64,000 nt of DNA from Anaerotruncus rubiinfantis (GCF_900078395.1 NZ_FKLA01000009.1:1068614-1132613); one strand, 5' to 3'. Numbered from the stretch's first letter, positions 1 through 9,333 are shown. A program made the numbers and translations. Notes: generated from the sequence alone by a model not told the origin.

Positions 1-2262
1 CGCCGTGGCATTGACCCATTTGTTCAGGTAAGGATTATACATCTCCCGCGTGTAATTGCCGGCTTGGTCGCGGAGCATCAGAGCCATCGGACATTGCTCA
101 CAAGGGGTTTGCCGGTTCCACAGGGCCTTGTAGCAGAGATCCCCTACCCGCGCATAGGGGAGCAGTTCCAGCAGTCTGCGGTTGAGGAAAAGAAGTTCAT
201 AGCTGCCTGGCGCGGTGACATAGGCCAGCGTATTGAGGTGGTCGAGTATTGACTGAGCGATTTGGAAAGATTTCCGAAGCCGCGCCTGGGTGCGCAGCTT
301 GATGAGGAAGGTGCTCAGGATTTTGGCAATGAAAGCAAGGGTGTCCACCTCTTCCTGGGTCCAGAACCGCTGCCCGCCGCATTCGTCAAATCCGACGAAG
401 CCCTTGAACGCCCCTTCGTCCTTGAGCGCGCACTGGAGCATAGCATGGATTCCCTGCGGGTCCAGCACATCGCGCACCGCTCGGGAAAGCCGGGTGATGT
501 CCTCGCAGTAAAAAACGCCGTCCGGTCGGAAGTAATCGAGATAACCGGGTGCGATCGGGATGTCCTGCAGCATGGGCATGGCGGGAGAAATCCCGTCGTT
601 GCACCACTCAAAGGTGTTGGTGGTCCGCTGGTTGTCATCGGAATTTTCCAGAATATAGACCCGGCTGACACCGAAATACCGCCCGATAATTTCCAGGACC
701 ATGTTGACCGCACTGTCGAGATCCTTGGCCTCATAGAGGATGTGGAAAATATATTCCGAGATATTTTCCCGCAGAAGCTTGTGCCCGCTGTGCGGCGGCT
801 CCAATTGAGTGCGCTCCCGGTAAACATACTCCCGGTCCACCTGGCTGTCGTAAAGCGCATACTGGTTCTTTCCCCCGTCTTTGGCGCGGTAAAGGGCGTT
901 GTCAGCGTTTTCAAAGAGCATGCTGTAAGAACTGCCGTCCCGTGGGCTTATGGCAATGCCGATGCTGCCGGAAATTTTATAATCGCTCTGCCGCCCGGTG
1001 AAAGTGCGGCGGAAGATCTCGGTCAGCGCCTGGGCTTTCTGCTGGATAACCGATTCATCCTTCAGGCCCTTCATAAAGACCAGGAATTCGTCCCCGCCAA
1101 TCCGCCCGACAATATCGTCGGAACGGAACAGGCTCTGGGTTTTTGCCGCAACGTCGCTGAGCACCGCATCGCCAAGCAGGTGGCCAAAATTGTCATTGAT
1201 CGATTTGAAGTCGTCGATATCGATGATAAAAAGCGCCCCGAGCAGATCCTTGCCTTCACCGGCCAGGTATTCGTCCACCAGGGATGCGGTGCAGGCCTTG
1301 TTATAAACCCCGGTCAGCGGATCGCGCATTGACTGCATCTCGATGGAAAGCAGTTTCTTTTTCTGTTCGTCAATGTCCCTGACCTTTCCAATAAGCTTCA
1401 CGATCTGACCACGGGAATTTTCAATGGGGACGATGGTAACACTGATCCAGATATATTTCTTATGGGAATTGAGCACCCTGCATTCAAAGGTGAGCGAACG
1501 TTTGTCTTCAGCGGCCATCTGGGAAATCTGCTGGCGGGAGAGTGTCCAGTAGAAGTTTTCGCGGTCGTCCGGATGGATGCACGCCTGATAGGGAAACGGG
1601 TCTTCGGGTGTGATCTTATAGACCGGCTGCAGGCCGATTTCGACGCTCAAAGGGGAATCATTGCAAATGATGAGCAGTTTTTCATAATCGATCTCAAAAA
1701 TCACATCGTTGGTTGCTTCCAGTACCAGCCGGTAACGCGCTTCATTTTCATGCGCCTGGGCATAGATCTGTTCAAGCTCGCCGACCTTTTCTTCAATTTT
1801 TTCGCGCAGATCCTGATCGTTGAATCCCGCAAGGCTTCGGGAGAAATAATCCCCCGCGATCTGCTCCGGGTTCGGCACCGAATGGTGCAGGTGCAAAACC
1901 CGGAAGGAATCCCCGCAAACGCGCAGAACAACCGAAAAACGGGTATCGATCCCGCTGGTTTCCGAATTTGGAAGATCGGGTTCGGCGGAGAATTCCCCAT
2001 ACACAATCACAATTTTCGAGTCGAAAGCCACGGCCTTATACCAGTCCCGTGTGATCGAAAACCGACCGCCCCAATCGTCCCGTTCGGCAAACAACAGCTC
2101 ACGGGCGTTCTGGATACTGTGGCAGATTTCGAATTTGCCAGTGCCGATCCAGGTGATCCGGTCATCCAACGCGGACAGGACGGCCGGGATATCACGGGAA
2201 ACCAGATAGCTGTGCAAGAGTTTTTGCACGAAGGATACAGCGCTGGTTTCTAAAAGTTCCAT
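1..2262 (-). CDS. Multidomain diguanylate cyclase (NTF2-like, PAS, GGDEF, GAF, PAS), cut by window edge
   Basis: The minus frame is open for 754 codons from an ATG preceded by AAAGGAGG and runs off the window start, so the C-terminus is missing. The order appears to be an N-terminal SnoaL/NTF2-like region (about residues 1-130), a PAS/PAC segment (190-310), a GGDEF domain (310-475) with intact GGDEF at 389-393 and an RxxD inhibitory site just upstream (RSDDIVGRIGGDEF), a GAF-like region (500-640) and the start of another PAS. The family condenses two GTP into cyclic di-GMP. No signal peptide or membrane segment is visible, so a cytosolic, ligand-tuned enzyme is likely. Forward-strand open frames here are shadows. 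An EAL or other output domain could lie beyond the edge. Confidence 0.9.
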   Translation of the reverse strand, partial: MELLETSAVSFVQKLLHSYLVSRDIPAVLSALDDRITWIGTGKFEICHSIQNARELLFAERDDWGGRFSITRDWYKAVAFDSKIVIVYGEFSAEPDLPNSETSGIDTRFSVVLRVCGDSFRVLHLHHSVPNPEQIAGDYFSRSLAGFNDQDLREKIEEKVGELEQIYAQAHENEARYRLVLEATNDVIFEIDYEKLLIICNDSPLSVEIGLQPVYKITPEDPFPYQACIHPDDRENFYWTLSRQQISQMAAEDKRSLTFECRVLNSHKKYIWISVTIVPIENSRGQIVKLIGKVRDIDEQKKKLLSIEMQSMRDPLTGVYNKACTASLVDEYLAGEGKDLLGALFIIDIDDFKSINDNFGHLLGDAVLSDVAAKTQSLFRSDDIVGRIGGDEFLVFMKGLKDESVIQQKAQALTEIFRRTFTGRQSDYKISGSIGIAISPRDGSSYSMLFENADNALYRAKDGGKNQYALYDSQVDREYVYRERTQLEPPHSGHKLLRENISEYIFHILYEAKDLDSAVNMVLEIIGRYFGVSRVYILENSDDNQRTTNTFEWCNDGISPAMPMLQDIPIAPGYLDYFRPDGVFYCEDITRLSRAVRDVLDPQGIHAMLQCALKDEGAFKGFVGFDECGGQRFWTQEEVDTLAFIAKILSTFLIKLRTQARLRKSFQIAQSILDHLNTLAYVTAPGSYELLFLNRRLLELLPYARVGDLCYKALWNRQTPCEQCPMALMLRDQAGNYTREMYNPYLNKWVNATA

Positions 2263-2488
2263 CGGACGTCCTCCTTTCCGCTTTGCCCCTGAATTCATTT
2301 CCATATCATTAATTTAACCTACTTTTCATAAAAACACAATAGGAATTTCGGAATTTGCATAAATGGGATACCTTAAGAATATGGTATTTACTTTACGTTC
2401 ATGAAAGGCTGCCGCGCGTATGTTAAAATAATAATATCTATACAAAAACCGGCACAGAGGATACCGGTATAAAGGGGATTTTCAAAAG

Positions 2489-2881
2489 ATGAATTGGCTG
2501 CGAAGGTTTATGATGGGACGCTATGGGACCGATCAGCTCAACTACACGCTGCTGGCGCTCGCGTTGACGCTGATGTTATTGGAACGTTTGGCGGAATGGC
2601 ATTTTCTCTATCTGTTCTCCTTCCTGGCGCTGGCCGTCTGCTACCTGCGGATGTTTTCACGTGATATCACGCGGCGCTACCAGGAAAACCAGCGCTTCCT
2701 GCAGGTGTTTGGGCCGGTGCGGCGGCGCTTTTCGAGCGCGGTGAGCGCCGTGAAGGATTCGCGCACCCACTGCCATTTCAAATGCCCTTCCTGTGGGCAG
2801 AAGCTGCGCGTGCCGCGCGGGAAAGGGAAACTCAGCATCACCTGTCCGAACTGCAGAACCCAGTTCGTGAAGAAAACATGA
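2489..2881 (+). CDS. Small membrane protein with C-terminal zinc ribbon
   Basis: This 130-residue protein has two hydrophobic helices near the N-terminus (about 18-35 and 38-52), a basic amphipathic stretch, and a C-terminal ribbon of the form CPSC-N16-CPNC that should bind one zinc ion. An AAAGGGG ribosome site precedes the ATG. Its stop codon overlaps the start of the next gene (ATGA), so the two are probably translationally coupled. I do not recognise a defined function. Membrane-anchored zinc ribbons like this are common hypothetical proteins in Clostridia. Confidence 0.75.
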   Translation: MNWLRRFMMGRYGTDQLNYTLLALALTLMLLERLAEWHFLYLFSFLALAVCYLRMFSRDITRRYQENQRFLQVFGPVRRRFSSAVSAVKDSRTHCHFKCPSCGQKLRVPRGKGKLSITCPNCRTQFVKKT

Positions 2882-3690
2882 GACCGATGAAACCGGAAAA
2901 CAAAACGATTGCCAAACAGTTTGCCAAGGTGCAAAAGCAGGAACAAAAACTCCTTGCAAAAAAAGAATCCCCGCTGGGGAAAAAGGTTTCCGCCGTTGGG
3001 AAAAAGGTGGAGCAGAAGCTGCCGGAGCCGGCGCTCGACGCCATGCGGGCCGCGTTTGAGAAGGGGTTTGCGTTTGTGTTCCAAAACGGCACCGGCGTCA
3101 TTGAAAAGGCGGGCGCAGCCCAAAAGAAGCGCGACTCCTACGAGCTGAACGCGTTTGCGCTGCAAAGGGACCCCAGCCGCAAAAATTTTAAGCGGTTTGA
3201 CTGCGCGGCGGGGCGGGCGGCGCTCGGAAACCAGGCGCTTTCGGCGGCGGAAGGCGCGCTGCTGGGCGTGCTTGGGATCGGGCTGCCGGATGTCCCGGTG
3301 TTCATTGGGGTGATCCTTAAAACGGTTTATGAAGCAGCGGTGAGCTATGGCTTTTCCTATGAAGACGAAGCGGAGCGGACGTTTGTGCTGGCGGTCATTT
3401 GCGCGGGCGTGAGCAAAGGGGACGAGAAACAGCAGTGGTCAGCGCGCGCTGACCGGATCGGATATGCCATCGATACGGGAAAGGTATTCCCGCAGAAGCC
3501 GGATGACCTCCTGCGGGAAGCGTCCGCGCTGCTCGCCGACCGGATGCTGGCCGCGAAATCGGTGCAGGGGCTTCCGGTGGTCGGCGTGGTCGGCGGCGTG
3601 ACCAACAGCGTAATGATCGGGCAGGTGGGCCGGATGGCGGGGCTCAAGTATAAAAAGCGTTTCCTGAACAGGCAAAACGGAATAAAATGA
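2878..3690 (+). CDS. EcsC family protein
   Basis: 270 residues. The ATG at 2878 overlaps the upstream stop codon; a longer in-frame start at 2782 would overlap the previous gene by 100 bases and is unlikely. A charged Lys-rich N-terminal part (1-70) is followed by the helical EcsC-like core with conserved Gly/Ala-rich helices (ALLGVLGIGLPDVPVF and VVGVVGGVTNSVMIGQ). EcsC was first seen next to an ABC transporter in Bacillus. The biochemical role of the family is unclear. It lies between a zinc-ribbon membrane protein and a DUF1576 membrane protein, in the same direction and with short spacing, so it is probably in their operon. Confidence 0.8.
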   Translation: MRPMKPENKTIAKQFAKVQKQEQKLLAKKESPLGKKVSAVGKKVEQKLPEPALDAMRAAFEKGFAFVFQNGTGVIEKAGAAQKKRDSYELNAFALQRDPSRKNFKRFDCAAGRAALGNQALSAAEGALLGVLGIGLPDVPVFIGVILKTVYEAAVSYGFSYEDEAERTFVLAVICAGVSKGDEKQQWSARADRIGYAIDTGKVFPQKPDDLLREASALLADRMLAAKSVQGLPVVGVVGGVTNSVMIGQVGRMAGLKYKKRFLNRQNGIK

Positions 3691-3705
3691 GGAGGGAGCA
3701 AAAAT

Positions 3706-4977
3706 TTGTATAGATATCTCACCTACGACAAAAATAAGCAGGGAGATTTCGTTTATGGGACAATGGTGATTTTTTCATTGCTGCTGATCTCATTTGGTTT
3801 CGTGTGTGATACGCCGCGCAATATTTTTGACGGCGTGATTGCCATTGTCAGGACGCAGGCGGGGCTTATCACCGACTCGATCGTGGTCGGAGGCCTGGGG
3901 GCGGCATTTGTGAATTCCGGCCTGGTGACCCTGATCTCGATTGTTCTGCTGCGGCTTTGTAAACTGACCTTTTCCGGCATCAGTGTGGCCGCGCTTTTCC
4001 TGATGGCAGGTTTTGCGCTTTTCGGCAAGGATGTGTACAATATTTTCCCCATCATCCTGGGCGGTTTTCTCTATTCGCGCTACCAGCATGAACATTTTGG
4101 ACGGTATATCTACATTTCGCTGTTTGGCACGGCGCTCGCGCCGATTGTCACTGAAATGCGGACCATCACCGCCGATCCTACCCTGAGTTTTCTGCTGACC
4201 ATCGGGATGGGGATCCTGATCGGATTTTTGCTGCCGCCGATCGCGGCTTTCACCATGCGGGTGCATCAGGGCTATAACCTTTATAACGTCGGCTTTACGG
4301 CCGGGCTTATCGGCATGGTGATGGCGTCGCTCTTCCGTTCGATGGGGCGGGTGTTCGAAACTCGCTTTGAATGGAGCAGCGGGAACAACGCGATACTCGC
4401 CATTTTTTTGTTCACCCTGTTCCTTTTAATGGTCGTGAGCGGCTGGGCGCACAATGGCTGCAGTTTTAAAGGGGTGGTTGCGGTCACCCGGCACTCCGGC
4501 CGCGCGGTTGCGGACTTTGTGCTGCTGGACGACTACCCGGTGACGCTGATCAACATGGGGATTGTTGGGGCATTCGCCACCGTCTATGTGCTGGTGGTGG
4601 GCGGTTCGCTTAACGGGCCGACCATCGGCGGTATTTTGAGCATCTGCGGGTTTGGCGCGTTTGGAAAACATCTGCGCAATATCATCCCGGTGATGGCGGG
4701 CGTAGTGCTGAGCTCTTTCTTTATGGTCTGGCGGCTCAGCGATCCGGATGTGCTGCTGGCGGCGCTTTTTTCCACCGGGCTCGCGCCGATCGCGGGACAG
4801 TTTGGATGGAAATGGGGCGTTATAGCGGGCGTCGTACATGCGTCGGTGGTGCTCAATGTGGGATTCCTGCACGGCGGGCTGAACCTGTATAACAACGGGT
4901 TTGCGGCTGGCCTGGTGTGCATCGTGCTGATCCCGCTGATTGAAGCGCTGCAAAAGAAAGACGCCTTTACAGGTTAA
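3706..4977 (+). CDS. DUF1576 family polytopic membrane protein
   Basis: 423 residues with about ten or more hydrophobic helices. The TTG start follows GGAGG at 3691 with good spacing. The protein seems internally repeated: the motif H-x-GYNLYNVGFTAGL near residue 190 recurs as HGGLNLYNNGFAAGL near residue 400, matching the two-fold DUF1576 architecture. It may be a transporter, but no substrate is known to me. It follows the EcsC gene by 15 bases and precedes a small cytosolic gene, so the block 2489-5372 is probably one transcript ending at the terminator at 5377. Confidence 0.85.
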   Translation: MYRYLTYDKNKQGDFVYGTMVIFSLLLISFGFVCDTPRNIFDGVIAIVRTQAGLITDSIVVGGLGAAFVNSGLVTLISIVLLRLCKLTFSGISVAALFLMAGFALFGKDVYNIFPIILGGFLYSRYQHEHFGRYIYISLFGTALAPIVTEMRTITADPTLSFLLTIGMGILIGFLLPPIAAFTMRVHQGYNLYNVGFTAGLIGMVMASLFRSMGRVFETRFEWSSGNNAILAIFLFTLFLLMVVSGWAHNGCSFKGVVAVTRHSGRAVADFVLLDDYPVTLINMGIVGAFATVYVLVVGGSLNGPTIGGILSICGFGAFGKHLRNIIPVMAGVVLSSFFMVWRLSDPDVLLAALFSTGLAPIAGQFGWKWGVIAGVVHASVVLNVGFLHGGLNLYNNGFAAGLVCIVLIPLIEALQKKDAFTG

Positions 4978-5006
4978 CAAGGACAAGGAAAAAAGAGGTT
5001 AGAGAG

Positions 5007-5372
5007 ATGAACTACACGGCGAAAAAAATGTCAAAGATCATCGATGAGATGACGGGTTTCTTCCTGCGAATGGGAGCGGATGATATCCAGATGGAGCTGC
5101 GGAAGCTCAGCGAGGGATTTCAGCTGAAAATTACCAGCAACTATCTGCCCGGTCAGCGCGAGCGGCTGGAGGATCTTAACCGGTTTTTGACAGTTAAGGA
5201 GAAGGACGAGGGGCTTGAAGAGTTTTTCTGGCAGGTAGCGGGGGTGAGCAGTTCCGGCAGCGACAGCGAAATCCACCTGATCGGCCAGATGATTGACCAG
5301 GCTGAGGTGCAGATCGGAGAGCGGACGGTTGCGGTGACCCTCTTCAAAAAGTTCGACCACCCGCGCGGATAA
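5007..5372 (+). CDS. Hypothetical protein, last gene of DUF1576 operon
   Basis: A 121-residue, soluble, mixed charged protein with no signal peptide or membrane helix, starting at an ATG 29 bases after the DUF1576 gene, with AGAGGTTAGAGAG upstream as a ribosome site. I see helices at 5-35 and 90-105 and possible strands between. No catalytic motif is evident. Its position behind a polytopic membrane protein suggests a cytosolic partner of it, which is inference only. The strong hairpin at 5377 ends the operon. Confidence 0.65.
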   Translation: MNYTAKKMSKIIDEMTGFFLRMGADDIQMELRKLSEGFQLKITSNYLPGQRERLEDLNRFLTVKEKDEGLEEFFWQVAGVSSSGSDSEIHLIGQMIDQAEVQIGERTVAVTLFKKFDHPRG

Positions 5373-5376
5373 TACG

Positions 5377-5412
5377 AAAAAAGCGAAAGCCAAGATGGCT
5401 TTCGCTTTTTTT
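5377..5412. terminator. Bidirectional Rho-independent terminator
   Basis: A 15-base stem AAAAAAGCGAAAGCC with loop AAGAT and its perfect complement. There are T runs on both strands, and it sits between convergent genes. Confidence 0.9.
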
Positions 5413-6218
5413 TAGCGGAGGGTTATGGTTTCCAGGTCGTACGGCACGAAGAGATTGCCTTGGTAATAGTTCTGGCCTTCGGTGGTGTAAAGCTCCTTGC
5501 GGCGGTCGTAGTTTTTGTCCTCGGTGTGCCAGAGCACCAGGTTCGGAATTTTCATCTGTCCGGCGAGTTCACAGGCTTCCTTGACTGTGCTGTGGTGCTT
5601 TTCGTAGGGCTTGAAGCGTTCCCGGTCTGCGTAGAGGCAGAATGCTTCGCAGAGCAGCCAATCCGCGCCCAAAACATAACGCTCACAGGCGGGATTATAA
5701 GGCTCGTCCCCCAGGCAGCAGAGCTTTTGCCCATCCGAAAGCAGCAGCGAAAAGCCGTACTGCTTTTCCTTGGTGGAGTGGATGTCGAAGAAGGTGGTCT
5801 CGTATCCGCAGATTTCCCGGGTCTCGCCGTCCGCGACCGGGATAAAGTGGATGCGCTGCCCGATGTGCTTTAGGAATTTTTTGTCCAATGTGAGCTGGCA
5901 AAGAGTGACGACTGGATCAATGAGGCCGTCATGGCAGTAGATGCGCAGGTCGCCTTCGTATTTACCTTTATTCATCAGCGTGGCCGCAAGCCGCACGATC
6001 CAGATGACCCCGACCACATGGTCGGAATGCTTGTGGGTGACGATGAGATCGTGGATGTCGCCGATCCCAATCCCGGCCTTTTCGAGCTGCACAAGGATGC
6101 CGTTGCCGCCGCCCGCGTCCACCAGCAGCGTGCCGGCGCCCCCGCGGATGGCGAAGCAGGTGTTATAGCATTTGGTGACGGTTGCGTTGCCCGTCCCGAG
6201 TACAATGAGCTGATCCAT
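5412..6218 (-). CDS. MBL-fold metallohydrolase (RNase Z-like)
   Basis: 268 residues. The zinc-binding motif THKHSDH lies near residue 63, followed by further expected ligands (an Asp in CLGDEP and a His in VLWHTED near the C-terminus). The N-terminal strands LIVLGTGNA and LLVDAGGG are typical of the beta-lactamase fold and the RNase Z/arylsulfatase-like subgroup. The ATG follows GGGAGG. The substrate cannot be read from sequence; phosphodiester or small-molecule esters are possible. It is a single gene on the minus strand, convergent with the DUF1576 operon and divergent from prfC. Confidence 0.85.
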   Translation of the reverse strand: MDQLIVLGTGNATVTKCYNTCFAIRGGAGTLLVDAGGGNGILVQLEKAGIGIGDIHDLIVTHKHSDHVVGVIWIVRLAATLMNKGKYEGDLRIYCHDGLIDPVVTLCQLTLDKKFLKHIGQRIHFIPVADGETREICGYETTFFDIHSTKEKQYGFSLLLSDGQKLCCLGDEPYNPACERYVLGADWLLCEAFCLYADRERFKPYEKHHSTVKEACELAGQMKIPNLVLWHTEDKNYDRRKELYTTEGQNYYQGNLFVPYDLETITLR

Positions 6219-6352
6219 TGGATGTCCCTCCCGAATTGTTTCAAACAGTCTCTATTATAACCGTACAGAAGCCGGGATGCAAGGCGGGAACCGCCCGGAG
6301 AAGTTGTTTTGGTGCGCGGAAAGAAAATTTTTGTCCGCAAAGCTACAATCTA

Positions 6353-6381
6353 TTGCGTCAAACAGGCAAAAATGGTAATAT
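6353..6381 (+). promoter_or_regulatory. Candidate sigma-A promoter of prfC
   Basis: TTGCGT, 17-base spacer, TAATAT; about 65 bases upstream of the prfC start. A match by eye only. Confidence 0.5.
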
Positions 6382-6451
6382 TAAAACTTAGAGCGCGAAC
6401 GGCGCGCAGTGCGGCGAAAGGCCGTCTCAATAGCATCTGGAGGAATCATCT

Positions 6452-8077
6452 TTGTCGAATTTAAAAAGCGAAATTGAAAAACGCCGTACCTTTGCAATCA
6501 TCTCGCACCCGGACGCGGGTAAAACCACCCTGACTGAAAAATTCCTGCTCTACGGCGGGGCGATCCAGCTGGCGGGCGCGGTCAAGGGCAAAAAGAACTC
6601 CCGCCACGCCGTTTCGGTCAAGGGCAAAAAGAACTCCCGCCACGCCGTTTCCGACTGGATGGAGATCGAAAAGCAGCGCGGAATCTCGGTCACCTCGTCG
6701 GTCATGCAGTTTAACTATGACGGCTACTGCATCAATATCCTGGACACCCCGGGACACCAGGACTTCTCGGAGGACACCTACCGCACCCTGATGGCGGCGG
6801 ATTCGGCCGTCATGGTCATCGACGCGGCCAAGGGCGTCGAGCCGCAGACCCGCAAGCTTTTCAAGGTCTGCCTTCTGCGGGATATCCCGATTTTTACCTT
6901 TATCAACAAAATGGACCGCGAGGCGAGAAGCCCCTTCGATCTGTGCGAACAGATCGAGCAGGAGCTCGGTATCCAGACCTACCCGGTCAACTGGCCGATC
7001 GGTTCCGGGCGGGAATTCAAGGGGGTCTACGACCGCCACAAGCGGGAGATCATCGCTTTTGAGGCGGGGGAATACGCCAACGGCCAGAAGGCGGTCGCTT
7101 CGACCGAATACGCGCTTGGCGACCCGCGCCTGGACGAGGCGCTCGGCCAGGCGCTGCACGCGCAGCTTTCGGACGACATCGAGCTTCTCGACGGCGCGAG
7201 TTATGAATTTGACCTTGAAAAGGTCCGCCACGGCAAGCTCTCACCGGTCTTTTTCGGTTCGGCGCTCACCAACTTCGGCGTCGAGCCGTTCCTCGAGGAT
7301 TTTCTCAAGATGACCACTCCGCCGCTGCCGCGCGAATCGAGCGAAGGGGTTGTCGATCCGTTTTCGCCGGATTTTTCAGCTTTTGTATTTAAAATCCAGG
7401 CGAACATGAACAAGGCCCACCGAGACCGCATCGCGTTCATGCGCATCTGCTCGGGGGAATTCACAAAGGGCATGGAGGTCATGCACGTGCAGGGCCAAAA
7501 GAAGATCAAGCTCGCCCAGCCCCAGCAGCTGATGGCGCAGGACCGCGAGATCATCGAGAAGGCCTACGCGGGCGACATCATCGGCGTGTTCGATCCCGGC
7601 ATCTTCTCGATCGGCGACACGCTGTGCGCCGCAAACAAAAAATTCCAGTTTGCGGGCATCCCGACCTTCGCGCCGGAGCACTTCTCTCGCGTCCGGCAGA
7701 CCGACACCCTAAAGCGCAAGCAGTTTGTCAAAGGGGTCACCCAGATCGCGCAGGAAGGCGCGATCCAGATCTTCCACGAGCCGCACACCGGTATGGAGGA
7801 AGTAATTGTGGGCGTGGTGGGCACCTTGCAGTTTGACGTGCTGCAGTACCGGCTGCAAAATGAATACGGCGTGGAAATCCGTATGGAGGGGCTGCCGTAC
7901 CAATACATCCGCTGGATCGAGAATGAAGAGTTTGACCCCAAAACGCTCGATCTCAGCTCCGACACAAAGGTTGTGCAGGACTTTAAGGACAACTACCTGC
8001 TGCTCTTTACAGACGAATGGAACATCCGGTGGGCCACCGACCGCAACAAGGAGCTGGTCCTTTCGGAGTTTGGATGA
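6452..8077 (+). CDS. prfC: Peptide chain release factor 3 with duplicated switch I segment
   Basis: 541 residues. This GTPase recycles RF1/RF2 from the ribosome after termination. G1 (HPDAGKTT), G3 (DTPGHQD) and G4 (NKMD) motifs and the RF3 C-terminal domain are present. The TTG start follows GGAGG. The segment VKGKKNSRHAVS (residues 44-55) is repeated exactly as residues 56-67. Other RF3 proteins have a single copy here, before DWMEIEKQRGISV. The extra 12 residues equal the difference from the 529-residue E. coli protein. The insert lies in the flexible switch I/effector loop, so GTP hydrolysis or ribosome contact could be altered. The rest of the protein looks intact. YitT follows 21 bases downstream. 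Confidence 0.95.
   Translation: MSNLKSEIEKRRTFAIISHPDAGKTTLTEKFLLYGGAIQLAGAVKGKKNSRHAVSVKGKKNSRHAVSDWMEIEKQRGISVTSSVMQFNYDGYCINILDTPGHQDFSEDTYRTLMAADSAVMVIDAAKGVEPQTRKLFKVCLLRDIPIFTFINKMDREARSPFDLCEQIEQELGIQTYPVNWPIGSGREFKGVYDRHKREIIAFEAGEYANGQKAVASTEYALGDPRLDEALGQALHAQLSDDIELLDGASYEFDLEKVRHGKLSPVFFGSALTNFGVEPFLEDFLKMTTPPLPRESSEGVVDPFSPDFSAFVFKIQANMNKAHRDRIAFMRICSGEFTKGMEVMHVQGQKKIKLAQPQQLMAQDREIIEKAYAGDIIGVFDPGIFSIGDTLCAANKKFQFAGIPTFAPEHFSRVRQTDTLKRKQFVKGVTQIAQEGAIQIFHEPHTGMEEVIVGVVGTLQFDVLQYRLQNEYGVEIRMEGLPYQYIRWIENEEFDPKTLDLSSDTKVVQDFKDNYLLLFTDEWNIRWATDRNKELVLSEFG
6579..6652 (+). repeat. 36-bp perfect tandem duplication inside prfC
   Basis: Two adjacent copies (6581-6616 and 6617-6652) are identical except for the last base (TCG/TCC, both Ser). 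The in-frame period of 36 adds 12 residues to RF3. Near-identity at synonymous sites implies a recent event or an assembly artefact. Confidence 0.95.
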
Positions 8078-8098
8078 TAATTCTACGGAGGCGCTTTT

Positions 8099-9064
8099 AT
8101 GCGGCGGGGAAATTCTGCAAAATTCAGGGAATGGGCCACTGACTTCGGCTTTTTTATCGTCGGCGGGGTACTTTACGGGCTGTCGGTCAACCTGTTCACC
8201 GCGCCGAACCAGATCGCGCCCGGCGGGCTCACCGGCCTTTCGACCGTGTTCAATTTTCTGTGGGGCACGCCGATCGGCGGCGTGATTTTCCTGCTCAATA
8301 TCCCGCTGTTCCTCTGGGCAATCCTCTCGGTTGGCTATAAGCTGGTGATTAAGACGATCGTGGCCACGGCGGTATCTTCGGCTGCGATCGATATTCTGAG
8401 CCTTGTGGTCCCGCCGTACCAGAATAACCTCATGCTGGCCGCCGTGTTCGGCGGCGTGGTCGAGGGGTTCGCGCTGGCACTCATTTTTATGCGCGGAGGC
8501 ACAACTGGCGGCACCGATATGGTGGCGCGGCTGTTGGGAAGATATTTTCCGCATATCTCGATGGCGCGGCTGATGATGTGTCTGGACGCCTTGGTCGTGA
8601 CCTTTGCCGCGTTCGTCTATCAGAGCCTTGAGAGCGCGATGTACGCGCTGATTGTGATCTTTGTCGCCACCCGGCTGATCGATGCGGTGCTCTACGGTAC
8701 CGACGCGGGCACCGGCAAGCTGCTCTATATCATCTCCGAGAAAAATGAGCAGATCGCAGCGCAGATTCTCACCGATCTCGACCGCGGCGTGACCTATCTG
8801 AAGTCCCGCGGCGCCTACAGCGGCCGCGAAAGCGAGTTGCTGCTCTGCGCGGTGCGCAGGTATGAGGTCTGCAAGGCAAACGCAATTGTACGGGAGCTGG
8901 ATCCGAACGCCTTCGTCATTGTGGGCGACGCGGGTGAAATCTCCGGTGAAGGCTTCCGGCAGGTAAAATCCGGGGATAAGACGCTGCGGGAGTTGCTAAG
9001 GCGGAAAAATAGGCATAAGAAAAAGGACGGCGGATGCACGGGCGGTGAACGCTGCAGGAAATGA
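8099..9064 (+). CDS. YitT family membrane protein (DUF161/DUF2179)
   Basis: 321 residues. Five to six N-terminal hydrophobic helices (about 15-185) carry the family signature (APNQIAPGGLTGLS and GGTTGGTDMVARL), followed by a cytosolic DUF2179 domain (about 205-290; GVTYLKSRGAYSGRE). The ATG follows a GGAGG site, only 21 bases after prfC, so the two may be co-transcribed. The function of the family is not settled; small-molecule transport has been proposed. The C-terminal tail is Lys/Arg-rich. A terminator follows at 9118. Confidence 0.9.
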   Translation: MRRGNSAKFREWATDFGFFIVGGVLYGLSVNLFTAPNQIAPGGLTGLSTVFNFLWGTPIGGVIFLLNIPLFLWAILSVGYKLVIKTIVATAVSSAAIDILSLVVPPYQNNLMLAAVFGGVVEGFALALIFMRGGTTGGTDMVARLLGRYFPHISMARLMMCLDALVVTFAAFVYQSLESAMYALIVIFVATRLIDAVLYGTDAGTGKLLYIISEKNEQIAAQILTDLDRGVTYLKSRGAYSGRESELLLCAVRRYEVCKANAIVRELDPNAFVIVGDAGEISGEGFRQVKSGDKTLRELLRRKNRHKKKDGGCTGGERCRK

Positions 9065-9117
9065 AAACGTCGGCAGGATTGGCAGAAGCTTTATCATAAA
9101 ATTTCCTTCTATTGAAG

Positions 9118-9144
9118 AAAACGGGCGGAAACGCTCGTTTTTTT
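9118..9144 (+). terminator. Terminator after yitT
   Basis: Stem AAACGGGCG / CGCTCGTTT with loop GAAA and a T run. The rest of the 9065-9333 gap holds no supportable gene. Confidence 0.75.
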
Positions 9145-9333
9145 ATATGTTGAAACAATGGGCGATGGCCTGCACGATGGTTTATATAACCAAACCGTGG
9201 CGGAAAAAGGGAGGAAAATTGCACAAAAATAAATTTTCAAGAATTTTTGTGCGAAATGTGTCCCCAAACGGCAAACCGTATGGTTATGATTAGTACACGA
9301 TAGAATAAAAATCTGGAAAGGCAGGGGAGCGCT

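Noticed and set aside
262..1332. 356-codon forward open frame
   Set aside because: It is antisense to the diguanylate cyclase frame with clear GGDEF and I-site motifs; it has no family resemblance or ribosome site.
9045..9293. 82-codon frame after yitT
   Set aside because: It crosses the yitT stop codon and its terminator and has no ribosome site.
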